Source: Desulfobacterales bacterium
GTDB taxonomy: Bacteria; Desulfobacterota; DSM-4660; Desulfatiglandales; Desulfatiglandaceae
Direction of reading: 5' to 3'
NCBI GenBank assembly: GCA_022013615.1
Contig: JAKLQB010000425.1
Coordinates: 1 to 15,635 of the forward strand
Length of the DNA stretch: 15,635 nt
Shown: piece after piece, positions 7,697-15,252 of the stretch
Layout of the letters: each line of letters opens with the position of its first letter
Numbering within the stretch: position 1 is the first letter of the stretch
The notes under the pieces: generated by a model
The model's input: the letters and a program-made list of their open reading frames with translations, nothing else
Database searches by the model: none
What the model was told of the DNA's origin: nothing
Translations under genes and position numbers: made by a program

Positions 7697-8671
7697 TTAC
7701 AAATTCAACTGTTTCAGGGACTGCACGACACGGGCCATATCGTCCGGCATTGGTGCTTCAAATTCCATATATCGACCTTCAACCGGATGGATAAAGCCCA
7801 ATTTCTTTGCATGGAGCATTTGCCTGTCAATGGCAGGCAGAACGCCCTTTTTGTGGAGCGGATGCCTTTTCCACCAGTTCCGGCCGTACCCGTAAACCGG
7901 ATCCCCCACAACGGGGTGGCCGATGTGGGAAAGATGCACCCGGATCTGGTGGGTCCGCCCCGTCTTTATAGAGACCATCAGCAGCGAAAAGTAACTGTGA
8001 AATACTTCAGCTTTCTGCCATAAGGTGAGTGCGCGCCTTCCCCCGGAGTGTGTAACTGACATCTGTTTTCTCTTCTTTGGGTGACGCACAATGGAAAGAT
8101 CAATCTCTCCCTCATCCCCCTTTACCTGACCGTGTACGATCGCCACATACTGCTTCTTAACCATACCGGTCTTGAACTGCCTGGCCAGGAAGGCGTGGCT
8201 CTGATCATTTTTTGCCGCTACTATCAGCCCGGATGTATCCTTGTCTAACCTATGGACAATGCCCGGTCTAAATACACCTCCTATCCCTGAAAGGTCCCGG
8301 CAATGTCGAATGAGACCATGCACCATTGTACCGGTAGCATGCCCGGGCCCTGGATGGACAACAACCCCGGCTGGCTTATCCACGACAATCAGGGAGCTAT
8401 CCTCATGGACAATGCTGAATTCCACTGCCTCAGGTTCCAAAACCTGGGAGGGGGGGGGTGGTATTGAAACCAGGATGTGATCTCCTGCCTTCAGTCTGTA
8501 GCTTGACTTTGAAAGGGAGTTGTTCACTTTAACATGCCCGTTCTTTATAAGGGTTTGTATCCTTGATCGGGTAAGATCGATTGAACGGGAAGATATATAG
8601 GTGTCTAACCGAAGATTTTGACCATTGTCAGGAATCTCGTAAGAGAACATTATATTTGATTCATGCTCCAC
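7697..8671 (-). CDS. rluD: RluA-family 23S rRNA pseudouridine synthase, RluD-like
   Basis: The product isomerises specific uridines in large-subunit rRNA to pseudouridine. The 324-residue protein has an S4 RNA-binding domain at about 20-66 (RLDTYI to AGDHI), then the catalytic domain with HRLDKDTSG at 140-148, where D143 is the catalytic aspartate, and the later KTGRTHQIRVHL motif. The frame opens with GTG at 8671; ATG 8650 gives MFSYEIPDNG and is about equally plausible, since neither has a well-placed Shine-Dalgarno. A run of nine C residues on the coding strand (8450-8458) encodes part of a PPPP linker at 71-74, exactly between the domains. Slippage there would cut off the catalytic domain. 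carD lies 27 bp upstream. Choice of RluD over other RluA members rests on the S4 domain and overall similarity. Confidence 0.88.
   Translation of the reverse strand: MEHESNIMFSYEIPDNGQNLRLDTYISSRSIDLTRSRIQTLIKNGHVKVNNSLSKSSYRLKAGDHILVSIPPPPSQVLEPEAVEFSIVHEDSSLIVVDKPAGVVVHPGPGHATGTMVHGLIRHCRDLSGIGGVFRPGIVHRLDKDTSGLIVAAKNDQSHAFLARQFKTGMVKKQYVAIVHGQVKGDEGEIDLSIVRHPKKRKQMSVTHSGGRRALTLWQKAEVFHSYFSLLMVSIKTGRTHQIRVHLSHIGHPVVGDPVYGYGRNWWKRHPLHKKGVLPAIDRQMLHAKKLGFIHPVEGRYMEFEAPMPDDMARVVQSLKQLNL
8450..8458 (-). repeat. C9 homopolymer inside rluD
   Basis: Nine consecutive G on the plus strand correspond to C9 in the coding sequence, within CCA CCC CCC CCC of the proline linker. Tracts of this length are prone to replication slippage in many bacteria. 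Confidence 0.8.
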
Positions 8672-8698
8672 CTTAACGAAAAAAATCTCGGAGTGATT

Positions 8699-9178
8699 TC
8701 ATGCGAAAATCTTATCCAGTTCTTTTTTTACTTGTTCTTCACCAACTTTTTTGGCAAGAGATATTTCTTTGACCAGGAGATTTCTGGCTGTATCCAGCAT
8801 CTTTCTTTCGCCAAAAGACAGGTCTTTCTCTACCTTTAAGATTAAGAGGTCTCTATAAACCTCTGCCACTTCAAAAACTGACCCGGTCTTGATCTTGTCC
8901 ATGTACTCTCGATAACGCCGATTCCAGGTCTGATTGTCAATGGGAACATCTCTCTTTTCCAGGATTGAATAAAGCTTGGAGACCTCTGCGTGCTCAATGA
9001 TCTCTCTTAAGCCAACATTTTCCACATTATTGGTAGGTATCATTATGATCATGCCATTATCAAGGATCCGCATGACATAGAAATCTTGCCGGCAACCAGA
9101 GATCTCCTGGCTCTCGATCCTTTCGATCAGCCCAACACCGTGAGCAGGATAAACAGCCAGGTCACCTACCTTAAACAT
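8699..9178 (-). CDS. CarD/CdnL-family RNA polymerase-binding transcription regulator
   Basis: CarD/CdnL proteins bind the RNA polymerase beta subunit and stabilise open complexes, often at rRNA and other growth promoters. The product is 159 residues from ATG 9178. Its N-terminal Tudor-like RNA polymerase-interaction domain opens MFKVGDLAVYPAHGVGLIERI. The C-terminal helical DNA-binding part has RRYREYMDKI and FGERKMLDTARNLL, which is diagnostic. The open frame begins four codons earlier, but GGAGGT lies inside those codons, 4 nt before ATG 9178. It sits between hppA and rluD in the same direction, 27 bp ahead of rluD. No zinc-finger or fused domain is present. A global growth-linked role is inferred from the family. 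Confidence 0.92.
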   Translation of the reverse strand: MFKVGDLAVYPAHGVGLIERIESQEISGCRQDFYVMRILDNGMIIMIPTNNVENVGLREIIEHAEVSKLYSILEKRDVPIDNQTWNRRYREYMDKIKTGSVFEVAEVYRDLLILKVEKDLSFGERKMLDTARNLLVKEISLAKKVGEEQVKKELDKIFA

Positions 9179-9182
9179 TAAA

Positions 9183-9188
9183 ACCTCC
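9183..9188 (-). promoter_or_regulatory. strong Shine-Dalgarno fixing the carD start
   Basis: GGAGGT on the minus strand lies 4 nt before ATG 9178. An ATG at 9190 would place this motif inside the coding region, so the shorter start is preferred. Confidence 0.75.
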
Positions 9189-9245
9189 ATGCACTAAGCT
9201 CATAGCTATGCTGGTTTCCGTCCAGAACAGCTTGTTTGTGATTTT

Positions 9246-9293
9246 CGATTGGCTATTTTCGATTGATGATTCTCAACCGTCAATAGCCAATCG
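9246..9293. repeat. 12-bp perfect inverted repeat after hppA
   Basis: CGATTGGCTATT (9246-9257) and AATAGCCAATCG (9282-9293) are exact reverse complements around a 24-nt loop. It begins 8 bp after the hppA stop on the minus strand and lacks a T run. It could block 3' exonucleases or act in termination. It belongs to the same family as the repeat at the ispE start, with paired base changes in the stem. Confidence 0.7.
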
Positions 9294-9300
9294 TTAATTC

Positions 9301-11361
9301 TTACATTCCTAAAAAGAGTCCCACTGTCGGCAGAATTGGCGCAATCACCAGCGAAACCACAGACATCAATTTAATGAGAATGTTCATGGCCGGACCGGAG
9401 GTGTCTTTAAAGGGATCACCAACGGTATCACCTACCACAGCGGCCTTATGGTTGTCTGAACCTTTCCCGCCTAAATTACCTTCTTCTATCCATTTTTTCG
9501 CATTGTCCCAGGCACCGCCAGCATTGGCCATGTAAAGGGCCAGAAAAGCTCCCATAACCGTGGCGCCCAAGAGCATGCCTCCTAAAGTTTCTTTGCCCAG
9601 GAGAAATCCAACCGCTACAGGAGTGAGTATTGCAATCAGGCCAGGGGCCACCATCTCCTTCAAGGCAGAGGTGGTTGCAATGGTTACGCAGGTTTTTGGG
9701 TCCGGCTTAACGCCTTCTTTTCCTTCCAACAATCCTGGTATTTCCCGGAACTGGCGCCGGATCTCTTCAACGATCTTGAAGGCCGCCTTACCAACGGATG
9801 TCATTGTTAATGCGGCACAGATCATGGGGACCATGGCGCCGATAAAAACGCCGATCACGACCATGGGGTTCTTAATATCGATGATATCAAGACCCGCCGC
9901 CTGGGTAAAGGCCACGAACAGGGCCAGTGCGGTCAGGGCCGCAGAACCTATGGCAAACCCTTTACCAATGGCTGCAGTGGTGTTGCCGAGGGCGTCAAGC
10001 TCATCTGTGATCTTCCTGGTTTCAGGGCCGAGGCCTGCCATCTCCGAGATGCCGCCTGCGTTATCGGCAATGGGACCGTAAGCGTCCACGGTCATGGTTG
10101 CTCCAACCGTTGCCAGCATACCTACTGCCGAAAGGCCTATGCCATAGATCCCGGCTGTTTGAAACCCTACAAAAGTTGCCACGCAGATACCGAGGATCGG
10201 GAGATACGTGGATTGCATACCAACAGCCAGGCCGGCAATAATAAGGGTCGCCGAACCGGTCTTTGATTGCTCAGCAATACGGCGGACCGGGGGGCCTGAA
10301 GTGTAATACTCAGCAAGCAAACCGATTGCGATTCCACAAAGAAGACCGGAAAGGACCGCCCAGAAGGCGCCCCACGGCATGCCAAGGGAACCAATTACGA
10401 TAGCCGTAAGAATCACGAAAATAGCGGCAGCCACAAAGGTGGTATACCTCAAGGCCCCTGCCGGGCTTCCGCCCTGGAAAATCTTAATAGAGAAGACGCC
10501 TACAAATGAGCTGAGTAGTCCGGCTACAACAACCAGGATCGGCGTGGCCATGAACATTAGCTTGATGTCCTTAGGCGCGATGTCTTTCAGCACAGGAAAT
10601 TTGGCCAAAAACTCCGGAGTAATGCTTAGGGTGGCCGCGATGGCAATAGTTGCGATCACGGAGCCGACAAAAGACTCGAAAATGTCAGCCCCCATTCCTG
10701 CAATATCACCAACATTATCCCCCACGTTGTCAGCAATAACCCCGGGATTCCGGGGATCGTCTTCGGGAATTCCTGCCTCAACTTTGCCCACAAGGTCGGC
10801 CCCTACGTCAGCGGCCTTTGTATAAACGCCTCCTCCTACACGGGCAAACAGGGCAATAGAACTTGCGCCCATGGCAAAGCCGTTAATGTACTTGGCGGTC
10901 TCCGGGTCGCCCCCGTATATCCAAAACCAGAATCCAAGGCCCAGTAGGCCCAGACCGGCCACGGCCAGCCCCATGACAGAGCCTGAGAAGTATGAGATGT
11001 TAAGAGCCGCAGCCTGCCCCGATTTGTTAGCAGCCTCGGCAGTCCGCGAATTTCCCTTGGTTGCTGCGCTCATTCCAGAAAAGCCTGCTAACATGGAACA
11101 GAAAGCACCCGTTACAAAGGCAACGGATGTTCTCCACTCACCGAGAAGCAGCCCTAACACAATAAACACAACAGCTATAAAGATAATAAGGATAGAGTAT
11201 TCCTTTTTTAAGAACGCCATTGCGCCATCATGGATCATTTCCTCCAGTTCCTGCATCAATGGAGTTCCATTGGGCTGTTTTTTGACATATCCATAGATCA
11301 GCCAGGCGATGATTAGACTCAGAATCCCCAAAAAAGGTGTGACAACGGTTAGTCCCTGCAT
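9301..11361 (-). CDS. hppA: membrane-bound, K+-dependent ion-translocating pyrophosphatase
   Basis: The product hydrolyses cytoplasmic pyrophosphate and couples it to pumping of H+ or Na+ across the inner membrane, saving energy in anaerobes. The 686-residue protein is a typical multi-helix mPPase with about sixteen membrane segments. The substrate motifs are [11 protein letters not shown] (185-195), [19 protein letters not shown] (201-219) and, near the C-terminus, [28 protein letters not shown] (459-468) has Ala463 and Gly466 at the positions that separate K+-dependent enzymes from K+-independent ones, which have Lys and Thr, so the enzyme should need K+. Glu229 in DIFES fits the site seen in Na+ pumps, but ion specificity is unproven. 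The ATG overlaps the pth stop by one base (TAATG), with GGAGGAG about 8 nt ahead, indicating translational coupling. Confidence 0.96.
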   Translation of the reverse strand: MQGLTVVTPFLGILSLIIAWLIYGYVKKQPNGTPLMQELEEMIHDGAMAFLKKEYSILIIFIAVVFIVLGLLLGEWRTSVAFVTGAFCSMLAGFSGMSAATKGNSRTAEAANKSGQAAALNISYFSGSVMGLAVAGLGLLGLGFWFWIYGGDPETAKYINGFAMGASSIALFARVGGGVYTKAADVGADLVGKVEAGIPEDDPRNPGVIADNVGDNVGDIAGMGADIFESFVGSVIATIAIAATLSITPEFLAKFPVLKDIAPKDIKLMFMATPILVVVAGLLSSFVGVFSIKIFQGGSPAGALRYTTFVAAAIFVILTAIVIGSLGMPWGAFWAVLSGLLCGIAIGLLAEYYTSGPPVRRIAEQSKTGSATLIIAGLAVGMQSTYLPILGICVATFVGFQTAGIYGIGLSAVGMLATVGATMTVDAYGPIADNAGGISEMAGLGPETRKITDELDALGNTTAAIGKGFAIGSAALTALALFVAFTQAAGLDIIDIKNPMVVIGVFIGAMVPMICAALTMTSVGKAAFKIVEEIRRQFREIPGLLEGKEGVKPDPKTCVTIATTSALKEMVAPGLIAILTPVAVGFLLGKETLGGMLLGATVMGAFLALYMANAGGAWDNAKKWIEEGNLGGKGSDNHKAAVVGDTVGDPFKDTSGPAMNILIKLMSVVSLVIAPILPTVGLFLGM

Positions 11362-11951
11362 TAGTTTTTCTCCTCCTCGTTTGTAAAATTTTTGTTATTT
11401 ATTTCATTCATTGCCGATTCAACCCCCTCAAAAATAAACAACCGGCAAGCACGAACTGCCACCTTAAACACTCTCAGCATTATCTCACTTTCATCCCCAT
11501 AAAATGGTGCGAGCACATAGTCCTCCGGGCTTTCTCCATGACGGGGTCTCCCTATTCCAATCTTTATTCGAGGGAATTCCGTACTCCCCAAATGCTCAAT
11601 AATGGATGATACCCCTTTATGACCGCCTGGGCCGCCATTCCTGACGACTTTTATCCTTCCGACCGGCAGGTCAAGGTCATCGTGGACGACCAGGATCCTA
11701 TTAGTGGGGAGATGGAAAAAGTCTGCACAGGCCCTGACTGACCTTCCGCTCTGGTTCATGAAGGTAACCGGCTTAAGGAGAACAATTTCTCGACCCCGAA
11801 ATTTCGTCCGGATGTTTCTTGACTGAAAGCGGCGGCTTGTCAGACGAACTCCCAGATTCCGGCTCCAAAGGTCAATTACCTGAAAACCCGTGTTGTGCCG
11901 TGTGCTTTTATATGCTGATCCGGGATTGCCGAGACCTACAATCAAGTACAC
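11361..11951 (-). CDS. pth: peptidyl-tRNA hydrolase
   Basis: Pth frees tRNA from prematurely released peptidyl-tRNA. The 196-residue product has the family motifs in order: IVGLGNPG (4-11), the catalytic histidine in TRHNTGF (H19), VTFMNQSG (N66), HDDLDLP (D91) and [10 protein letters not shown]. In the last motif the Asn found in E. coli GGHNG reads Lys (K112), a variant I cannot judge functionally. The frame opens with GTG 11951, but AAGGAA sits directly against that codon. A TTG at 11945 would be better spaced and would give the common opening M-IVGLGNPG. The gene follows rplY by about 20 bp and overlaps hppA by one base, so rplY-pth-hppA is likely one transcript. Confidence 0.95.
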   Translation of the reverse strand: MYLIVGLGNPGSAYKSTRHNTGFQVIDLWSRNLGVRLTSRRFQSRNIRTKFRGREIVLLKPVTFMNQSGRSVRACADFFHLPTNRILVVHDDLDLPVGRIKVVRNGGPGGHKGVSSIIEHLGSTEFPRIKIGIGRPRHGESPEDYVLAPFYGDESEIMLRVFKVAVRACRLFIFEGVESAMNEINNKNFTNEEEKN

Positions 11952-11971
11952 TTCCTTTGAATGAACTCCCC

Positions 11972-12640
11972 CTAAGCCTTCGATTCTTCAGTGCTCTCAG
12001 CTTTCTGTTCTGACTCGGCCACTTCTCCTTCAGCCAGTCCTTCCTCAATTACTTCTTTTTCAGCCTCTTCAGCAACCGTTGGCGCAGCAACAGTGGCTAT
12101 TGTCAGATCCCCGTCGTCTAACGATAGGATTCCTTCAGGCAGCTTAATGTCTTCGACATGTAAAGAGTCTCCGATATCGAGTCCGGATACGTCCAATTCC
12201 AGGGCATTAATCATTTTGCCAGGAAGACACGAGATTTTTAATTCTCTTTTGATGTGCTGAAGAATGCCTCCTTCAGTGACGCCCACCGGGCTGTTTACCA
12301 GACGAATCGGGACGTCGACCGTAATCTCCTTGTCCATGGATATTTCATAAAAATCTGCGTGGAGATAGATATCTTTGATAGGATCTATCAAAAGATCTTT
12401 TAACATGGCTTTGCGTGTTTCAGTCCCCTGATCTGATTGTACCTGAAGATCGAGAATAACGTTGTCACTGGAGCCTTGCTTCAGTAAACGTTCCAACTCC
12501 GGGTAATCCACTGCCAACATAACAGGTTCGGTCTTCGGGCCATAGAAAACGGCAGGAATCTGAGCCATCTTTCTAAGTTTTTTGGCTGCCCCTTTGCCCT
12601 TGCTTTTTCTAATACGGGCAGTCAACACTGGTTGATTCAT
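11972..12640 (-). CDS. rplY: 50S ribosomal protein L25 (CTC/TL5 form)
   Basis: L25 binds 5S rRNA in the large subunit. At 222 residues this is the long CTC/TL5 form: an N-terminal 5S-binding beta-barrel (ARIRKSKGKGAAKKLRKMAQIPAVFYG onward, about 1-95) plus a C-terminal domain that includes IRLVNSPVGVTEGGILQHI and SCLPGKM. The last 40 residues or so are a low-complexity acidic tail rich in Glu, Ala and Ser. The short 94-residue E. coli form lacks the second domain. The Shine-Dalgarno is exceptionally complete (see the separate entry). It lies between prs and pth, the usual order in this phylum. The 302-bp gap upstream contains repeats rather than a clear promoter. Confidence 0.95.
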   Translation of the reverse strand: MNQPVLTARIRKSKGKGAAKKLRKMAQIPAVFYGPKTEPVMLAVDYPELERLLKQGSSDNVILDLQVQSDQGTETRKAMLKDLLIDPIKDIYLHADFYEISMDKEITVDVPIRLVNSPVGVTEGGILQHIKRELKISCLPGKMINALELDVSGLDIGDSLHVEDIKLPEGILSLDDGDLTIATVAAPTVAEEAEKEVIEEGLAEGEVAESEQKAESTEESKA

Positions 12641-12651
12641 TGATCACCTCC
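12641..12651 (-). promoter_or_regulatory. near-complete anti-16S complement as rplY ribosome binding site
   Basis: The minus strand reads GGAGGTGATCA immediately before ATG 12640. Ten of these bases match the perfect complement of the usual bacterial 16S rRNA 3' end (GATCACCTCC), with suitable spacing from GGAGG. It implies very strong initiation. Confidence 0.8.
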
Positions 12652-12762
12652 GGTCTTCCAATTCGAAAGAAGCTGAGCTTCGTTCATTATTTCACAAAAC
12701 AAAAAAACTCTCTTTATTAGTACCTTAGCGATAAAATTTTGCTCAAAACGTGCAGAAAATTG

Positions 12763-12907
12763 CAAAAGTGCAAAAGTTCAAAAGTGCGAAGTGTCTAAAG
12801 TGATCTAAAGTGCCTAAAGTTGTGGAATTCTATTTTTTATAAAAACAGATGGAGCGAAGCGACTCATTAACTTTAGTTCACTTCAAACTTTAGTTCACTT
12901 TAGGCAT
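12763..12907. repeat. array of short AAAGT-type repeats in tandem and inverted order
   Basis: In the 302-bp prs-rplY gap, degenerate 8-10-bp units (GCAAAAGT, CAAAAGTG) lead into CTAAAGTG at 12796 and 12806 and CTAAAGTT at 12815. The opposite orientation follows: AACTTTAG at 12870 and 12887, CACTTTAG at 12897. The 18-bp arms 12796-12813 and 12887-12904 match as inverted repeats at 16 of 18 positions. Between them lies a GAGCG/CGACTC mini-hairpin next to a TTTTTATAAAAA palindrome. No coding potential is seen in the gap. Confidence 0.6.
12830..12865 (-). terminator. weak candidate terminator downstream of prs
   Basis: On the minus strand a small bulged stem, GAGTCG-CTT-CGCTC, is followed after about 5 nt by TTTTTATAAAAAAT. 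The stem is only about five base pairs, so termination here is doubtful. It sits inside the larger inverted repeat. Confidence 0.25.
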
Positions 12908-12942
12908 TTTTCCGGTTTATCCGGGTTATGGCATTTACTTCT

Positions 12943-13890
12943 CTAAACGAACAACGTGCTTACTGAATTAGAGTTATAGATTCTTTTAATGGTTTCCCCC
13001 ACAAGCTCAGCCACTGATAATACGGTAATTTTATCGCACTTTTTTGCCTTGCCATTAAGGGGGATGGTATTGGTCACGACCAGGCTGTCAATGGGCGAGG
13101 CCTCAATTCTTTCGATAGCAGGGCCGGATAGGACAGGATGGGTGCAGCATGCGTCGATACCGGATGCTCCTCTCCTTTTGAGCGCCTCCGCGGCCTGGGT
13201 CAGGGTGCCTGCCGTATCCACCATATCGTCGAGGATAATGGCGGTCTTTCCCTGCACTTCACCAATTATGTTCATTGCCTCCGCAACGTTGGGGGCTTCG
13301 CGTCTTTTGTCTATGATAGCAAGGGACGCGTTAAGGCGCTTGGCAAAGGCCCGGGCCCTTTCAACGCCACCAGCATCAGGCGAGACGACGACCAGGTCGT
13401 TTTGAATATAGGCCCTAATGTGATTCAATAGGATGGGCGCAGCAAAAATATTGTCCACCGGGATATTGAAATAACCCTGGATCTGTCCCGCATGCAGGTC
13501 TATGGATACAACCCTGTTTGCTCCTGCAACGGTAATCAGGTCAGCGACGAGTTTGGCGCTGATCGGAACCCTTGGTTTAACCTTACGATCTTGCCGGCCA
13601 TAGCCATAGTAAGGAATCACTGCTGTAATCCGTTTGGCAGACGCCCTCTTAAGGGCGTCCATGATGATCAAAAGTTGCATAAGGTTGTCATTGACCGGCG
13701 TGCACGTAGATTGAAGGACAAATACATCTCGCCCCCTGACATTTTCTCCGATCTCAATAGAGGTTTCCCCGTCACTGAAGGTCTTATTACTCATCTTACC
13801 CGGGGCTACACCAAGGTAATCACATACTTCTCCCGTCAGGGTTGGGTTGGACGTTCCACCAAATAGTTTCATTTCAGGTTCAAGTGGCAT
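12943..13890 (-). CDS. prs: ribose-phosphate pyrophosphokinase (PRPP synthetase)
   Basis: The enzyme transfers pyrophosphate from ATP to ribose 5-phosphate to make PRPP for nucleotide, His and Trp synthesis. From ATG 13890 the product is 315 residues, the length of the E. coli class I enzyme, and opens [10 protein letters not shown]. Motifs: [17 protein letters not shown] (94-110) with the ATP loop, H133 in [16 protein letters not shown] (170-179), DKRR (194-197) and the PRPP-binding [10 protein letters not shown] (221-230). The frame runs back to 13950, but those codons are inside tRNA-Gln. ATG 13872 (MKLFGG) is another possible start, and neither has a strong Shine-Dalgarno. The start lies 17 nt beyond the tRNA 3' end, so tRNA and mRNA are probably made as one transcript and separated by tRNA processing. 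Confidence 0.96.
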   Translation of the reverse strand: MPLEPEMKLFGGTSNPTLTGEVCDYLGVAPGKMSNKTFSDGETSIEIGENVRGRDVFVLQSTCTPVNDNLMQLLIIMDALKRASAKRITAVIPYYGYGRQDRKVKPRVPISAKLVADLITVAGANRVVSIDLHAGQIQGYFNIPVDNIFAAPILLNHIRAYIQNDLVVVSPDAGGVERARAFAKRLNASLAIIDKRREAPNVAEAMNIIGEVQGKTAIILDDMVDTAGTLTQAAEALKRRGASGIDACCTHPVLSGPAIERIEASPIDSLVVTNTIPLNGKAKKCDKITVLSVAELVGETIKRIYNSNSVSTLFV

Positions 13891-13907
13891 AATTCGCTCA
13901 AAAAAAA

Positions 13908-13982
13908 TGGCTGGGGTGGGAGGATTCGAACCTCCGAATGCGGGCTCCAAAAACCCGTGTCTTACCGCTTGACGACACCCCA
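13908..13982 (-). tRNA. tRNA-Gln (anticodon UUG)
   Basis: The 75-nt minus-strand sequence folds as a cloverleaf. The acceptor arm is TGGGGTG/CACCCCA, the D stem is GTC/GAC, and the anticodon stem CGGGT/GCCCG carries loop TTTTGGA (anticodon TTG). The T arm is GGAGG-TTCGAAT-CCTCC, with discriminator G and an encoded CCA. It lies between ispE and prs in the same direction. A T8 run (A8 at 13900-13907 on the plus strand) directly follows the CCA. Confidence 0.95.
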
Positions 13983-13987
13983 GTATT

Positions 13988-14020
13988 GATTGACTGTTTT
14001 CGCTTGACGATTGACTATTT
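13988..14020. repeat. dispersed repeat copy between ispE and tRNA-Gln
   Basis: Two direct units, GATTGACTGTT (13988-13998) and GATTGACTATT (14009-14019), lie in the 49-bp gap. The 16-mer TTGACGATTGACTATT at 14004-14019 is identical to 14883-14898 inside the 5' end of ispE. The two copies therefore bracket ispE as direct repeats. Confidence 0.7.
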
Positions 14021-14031
14021 GAATAACATCT

Positions 14032-14934
14032 TTAAGTCAGTCCCTCCACAACAAAGATTTCCCCCAGATCTTTAGAAAGCAGGTTTTTTTTTGCTATTAG
14101 GGCCTTATCTTTGGATTTAAAAATGCCGAAGACGCTGGGTCCGCTTCCTGACATCAAAGCTCCTTCTGCCCCCTCATCCAACAAAAGCTTTTTAATGCAA
14201 GCTATAATAGGGAAGTGAAAACCTGTGACCGTCTCTAAATCATTTTCCAGGATACGACTGATCTCAAATCGACCTTTTCTCAACCAATCTACAATATATT
14301 GGTACTCCCCTTTTGTCAACTTTAATTTCAGATTCCCATAGACCCATGCAGTGGAAACCTCAAGGGCTGGCATCACAATAACATACCAGAATTTTGGCCA
14401 TTTTTCTATTGGCTCCAGGATTTCCCCTATCCCTCTGGCAATGCATGGTCTGTTCAGCAAAAAGAACGGCACATCCGCTCCCAAACAGACAGCCAGATCG
14501 ACGAGCTCTTGCGGTGTGAGGGGATTGGACCACATCTCATTCAGGCCCTTCAAGATGAAAGCCGCATCGCTGCTTCCACCGCCTAAGCCGGCTGAAACCG
14601 GAATGTTTTTGGTAAGCTTTATGGAAATCCCCCGGGGGGTACCGGCCCTGGAAAAAAAGGCTGAAGCAGCCCTATAGACCAGGTTTTCATTATTGTTGGG
14701 GACTGAAAGGCCCTGGCAGGAAAGCATAATCCGCCCGGGGCGGATTGTTTCTAACTCGATATGGTCAAATAACCCGACAGGCACCATGATGGAAACCAGT
14801 TCATGGTATCCGTCTGCCCGACGACCTGTCACCTTTAACCGGATGTTCAGCTTGGCGGGGGCTAAGAATTGACGATTTTTGATTGACGATTGACTATTAG
14901 GGCTGAACTGCTTGATCTTCAAATCATCAATCAT
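14032..14934 (-). CDS. ispE: 4-diphosphocytidyl-2-C-methyl-D-erythritol kinase
   Basis: IspE phosphorylates CDP-methylerythritol, the fourth step of the MEP isoprenoid pathway. The GHMP-kinase fold is clear: APAKLN (25-30, with K28 in the catalytic-lysine position), RRADGYHEL (38-46), the ATP-binding GLGGGSSDAA (116-125, with D123 as the likely catalytic base) and C-terminal GSGPSVFG. From ATG 14934 it has 300 residues. The conserved APAKLN normally lies about ten residues from the start, whereas here it begins at residue 25. The extra stretch SPNSQSSIKNRQ is translated from a dispersed intergenic repeat. I see no later ATG, GTG or well-placed TTG before APAKLN, so the start must lie in or before the repeat. 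GGGA is about 10 nt upstream; TTG 14937 is also possible. tRNA-Gln and prs follow. Confidence 0.93.
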   Translation of the reverse strand: MIDDLKIKQFSPNSQSSIKNRQFLAPAKLNIRLKVTGRRADGYHELVSIMVPVGLFDHIELETIRPGRIMLSCQGLSVPNNNENLVYRAASAFFSRAGTPRGISIKLTKNIPVSAGLGGGSSDAAFILKGLNEMWSNPLTPQELVDLAVCLGADVPFFLLNRPCIARGIGEILEPIEKWPKFWYVIVMPALEVSTAWVYGNLKLKLTKGEYQYIVDWLRKGRFEISRILENDLETVTGFHFPIIACIKKLLLDEGAEGALMSGSGPSVFGIFKSKDKALIAKKNLLSKDLGEIFVVEGLT

Positions 14935-14946
14935 CAATAGTCAATC
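14867..14946. repeat. dispersed repeat overlapping the ispE 5' end
   Basis: GATTGACTATT (14888-14898) and AATAGTCAATC (14936-14946) are perfect 11-bp inverted repeats, with additional GATTGACGAT and ATTGACGAT units at 14867-14890. The outer arm lies over and before the start codon and the inner arm is coding. The stem differs from the one at 9246-9293 by a compensated base pair (A-T for G-C). Confidence 0.75.
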
Positions 14947-14998
14947 CCAGCATTTATTCCCGCAGCAATTCTCATTATGGCCTTTAGGCCTTGCTAAT

Positions 14999-15032
14999 GC
15001 AGGGCCGTGGGGTCTCTTTTTAAAGACCGCAA
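14999..15032 (+). repeat. left internal inverted arm of the MITE-like element
   Basis: This 34-bp arm runs from GCAGGGCCGTGGGG through TTTTTAAAGACCGCAA. It pairs with 15190-15223 at 32 of 34 positions. A 12-bp GGCCTTTAGGCC palindrome (14979-14990) lies between it and the left terminal repeat and is absent on the right. Confidence 0.85.
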
Positions 15033-15189
15033 GACAAATTCTTCCACAGCTTGTCGAACGCCCCCGTGGCTTTGAATAACGGCTCCGAGCAGGCAGAGAA
15101 GGCGTCAGTTGCAACGGAGACTCTCCTTTGGGGCTGTCCTATAACGAATTTCAAGGCTACGCTGCCGTTCAATAGAATGAAATAGGCAT

Positions 15190-15223
15190 TTGCGGCCTTT
15201 AAAAAGAGACCCCACGGTCCTGC
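15190..15223 (-). repeat. right internal inverted arm of the MITE-like element
   Basis: This is the reverse complement of the left arm with two substitutions. With the terminal repeats, the element RNA or single strand could form a long hairpin. Confidence 0.85.
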
Positions 15224-15252
15224 CAGATGAAAGCAAGAATTAGAATTGCTGC

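Larger units (their letters stand above)
14962..15252. mobile_element. 291-bp MITE-like non-autonomous element with 8-bp target duplication
   Basis: The ends are perfect 11-bp inverted repeats: GCAGCAATTCT at 14962-14972 and AGAATTGCTGC at 15242-15252. They are flanked directly by TTATTCCC on both sides (14954-14961 and 15253-15260), as expected for an 8-bp target duplication. Inside, 34-bp arms (14999-15032 and 15190-15223) are inverted copies with two mismatches. No transposase is encoded. One minus-strand frame is open for about 77 codons to a TAA at 15020-15022 but has no ATG or GTG. The right-hand target copy contains the stop codon of the protease gene, so the element landed exactly at that gene's end and separated it from ispE. 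The transposase family that mobilised it is not identifiable here. Confidence 0.85.

Noticed and set aside
12763..12907. CRISPR array
   Set aside because: The units are only 8-10 bp, degenerate and in both orientations, with no unique spacers of regular length and no cas genes nearby.
13891..13950. N-terminal extension of PRPP synthetase back to 13950
   Set aside because: These codons are the 3' half of tRNA-Gln. The family length and the [10 protein letters not shown] opening fit the start at 13890.
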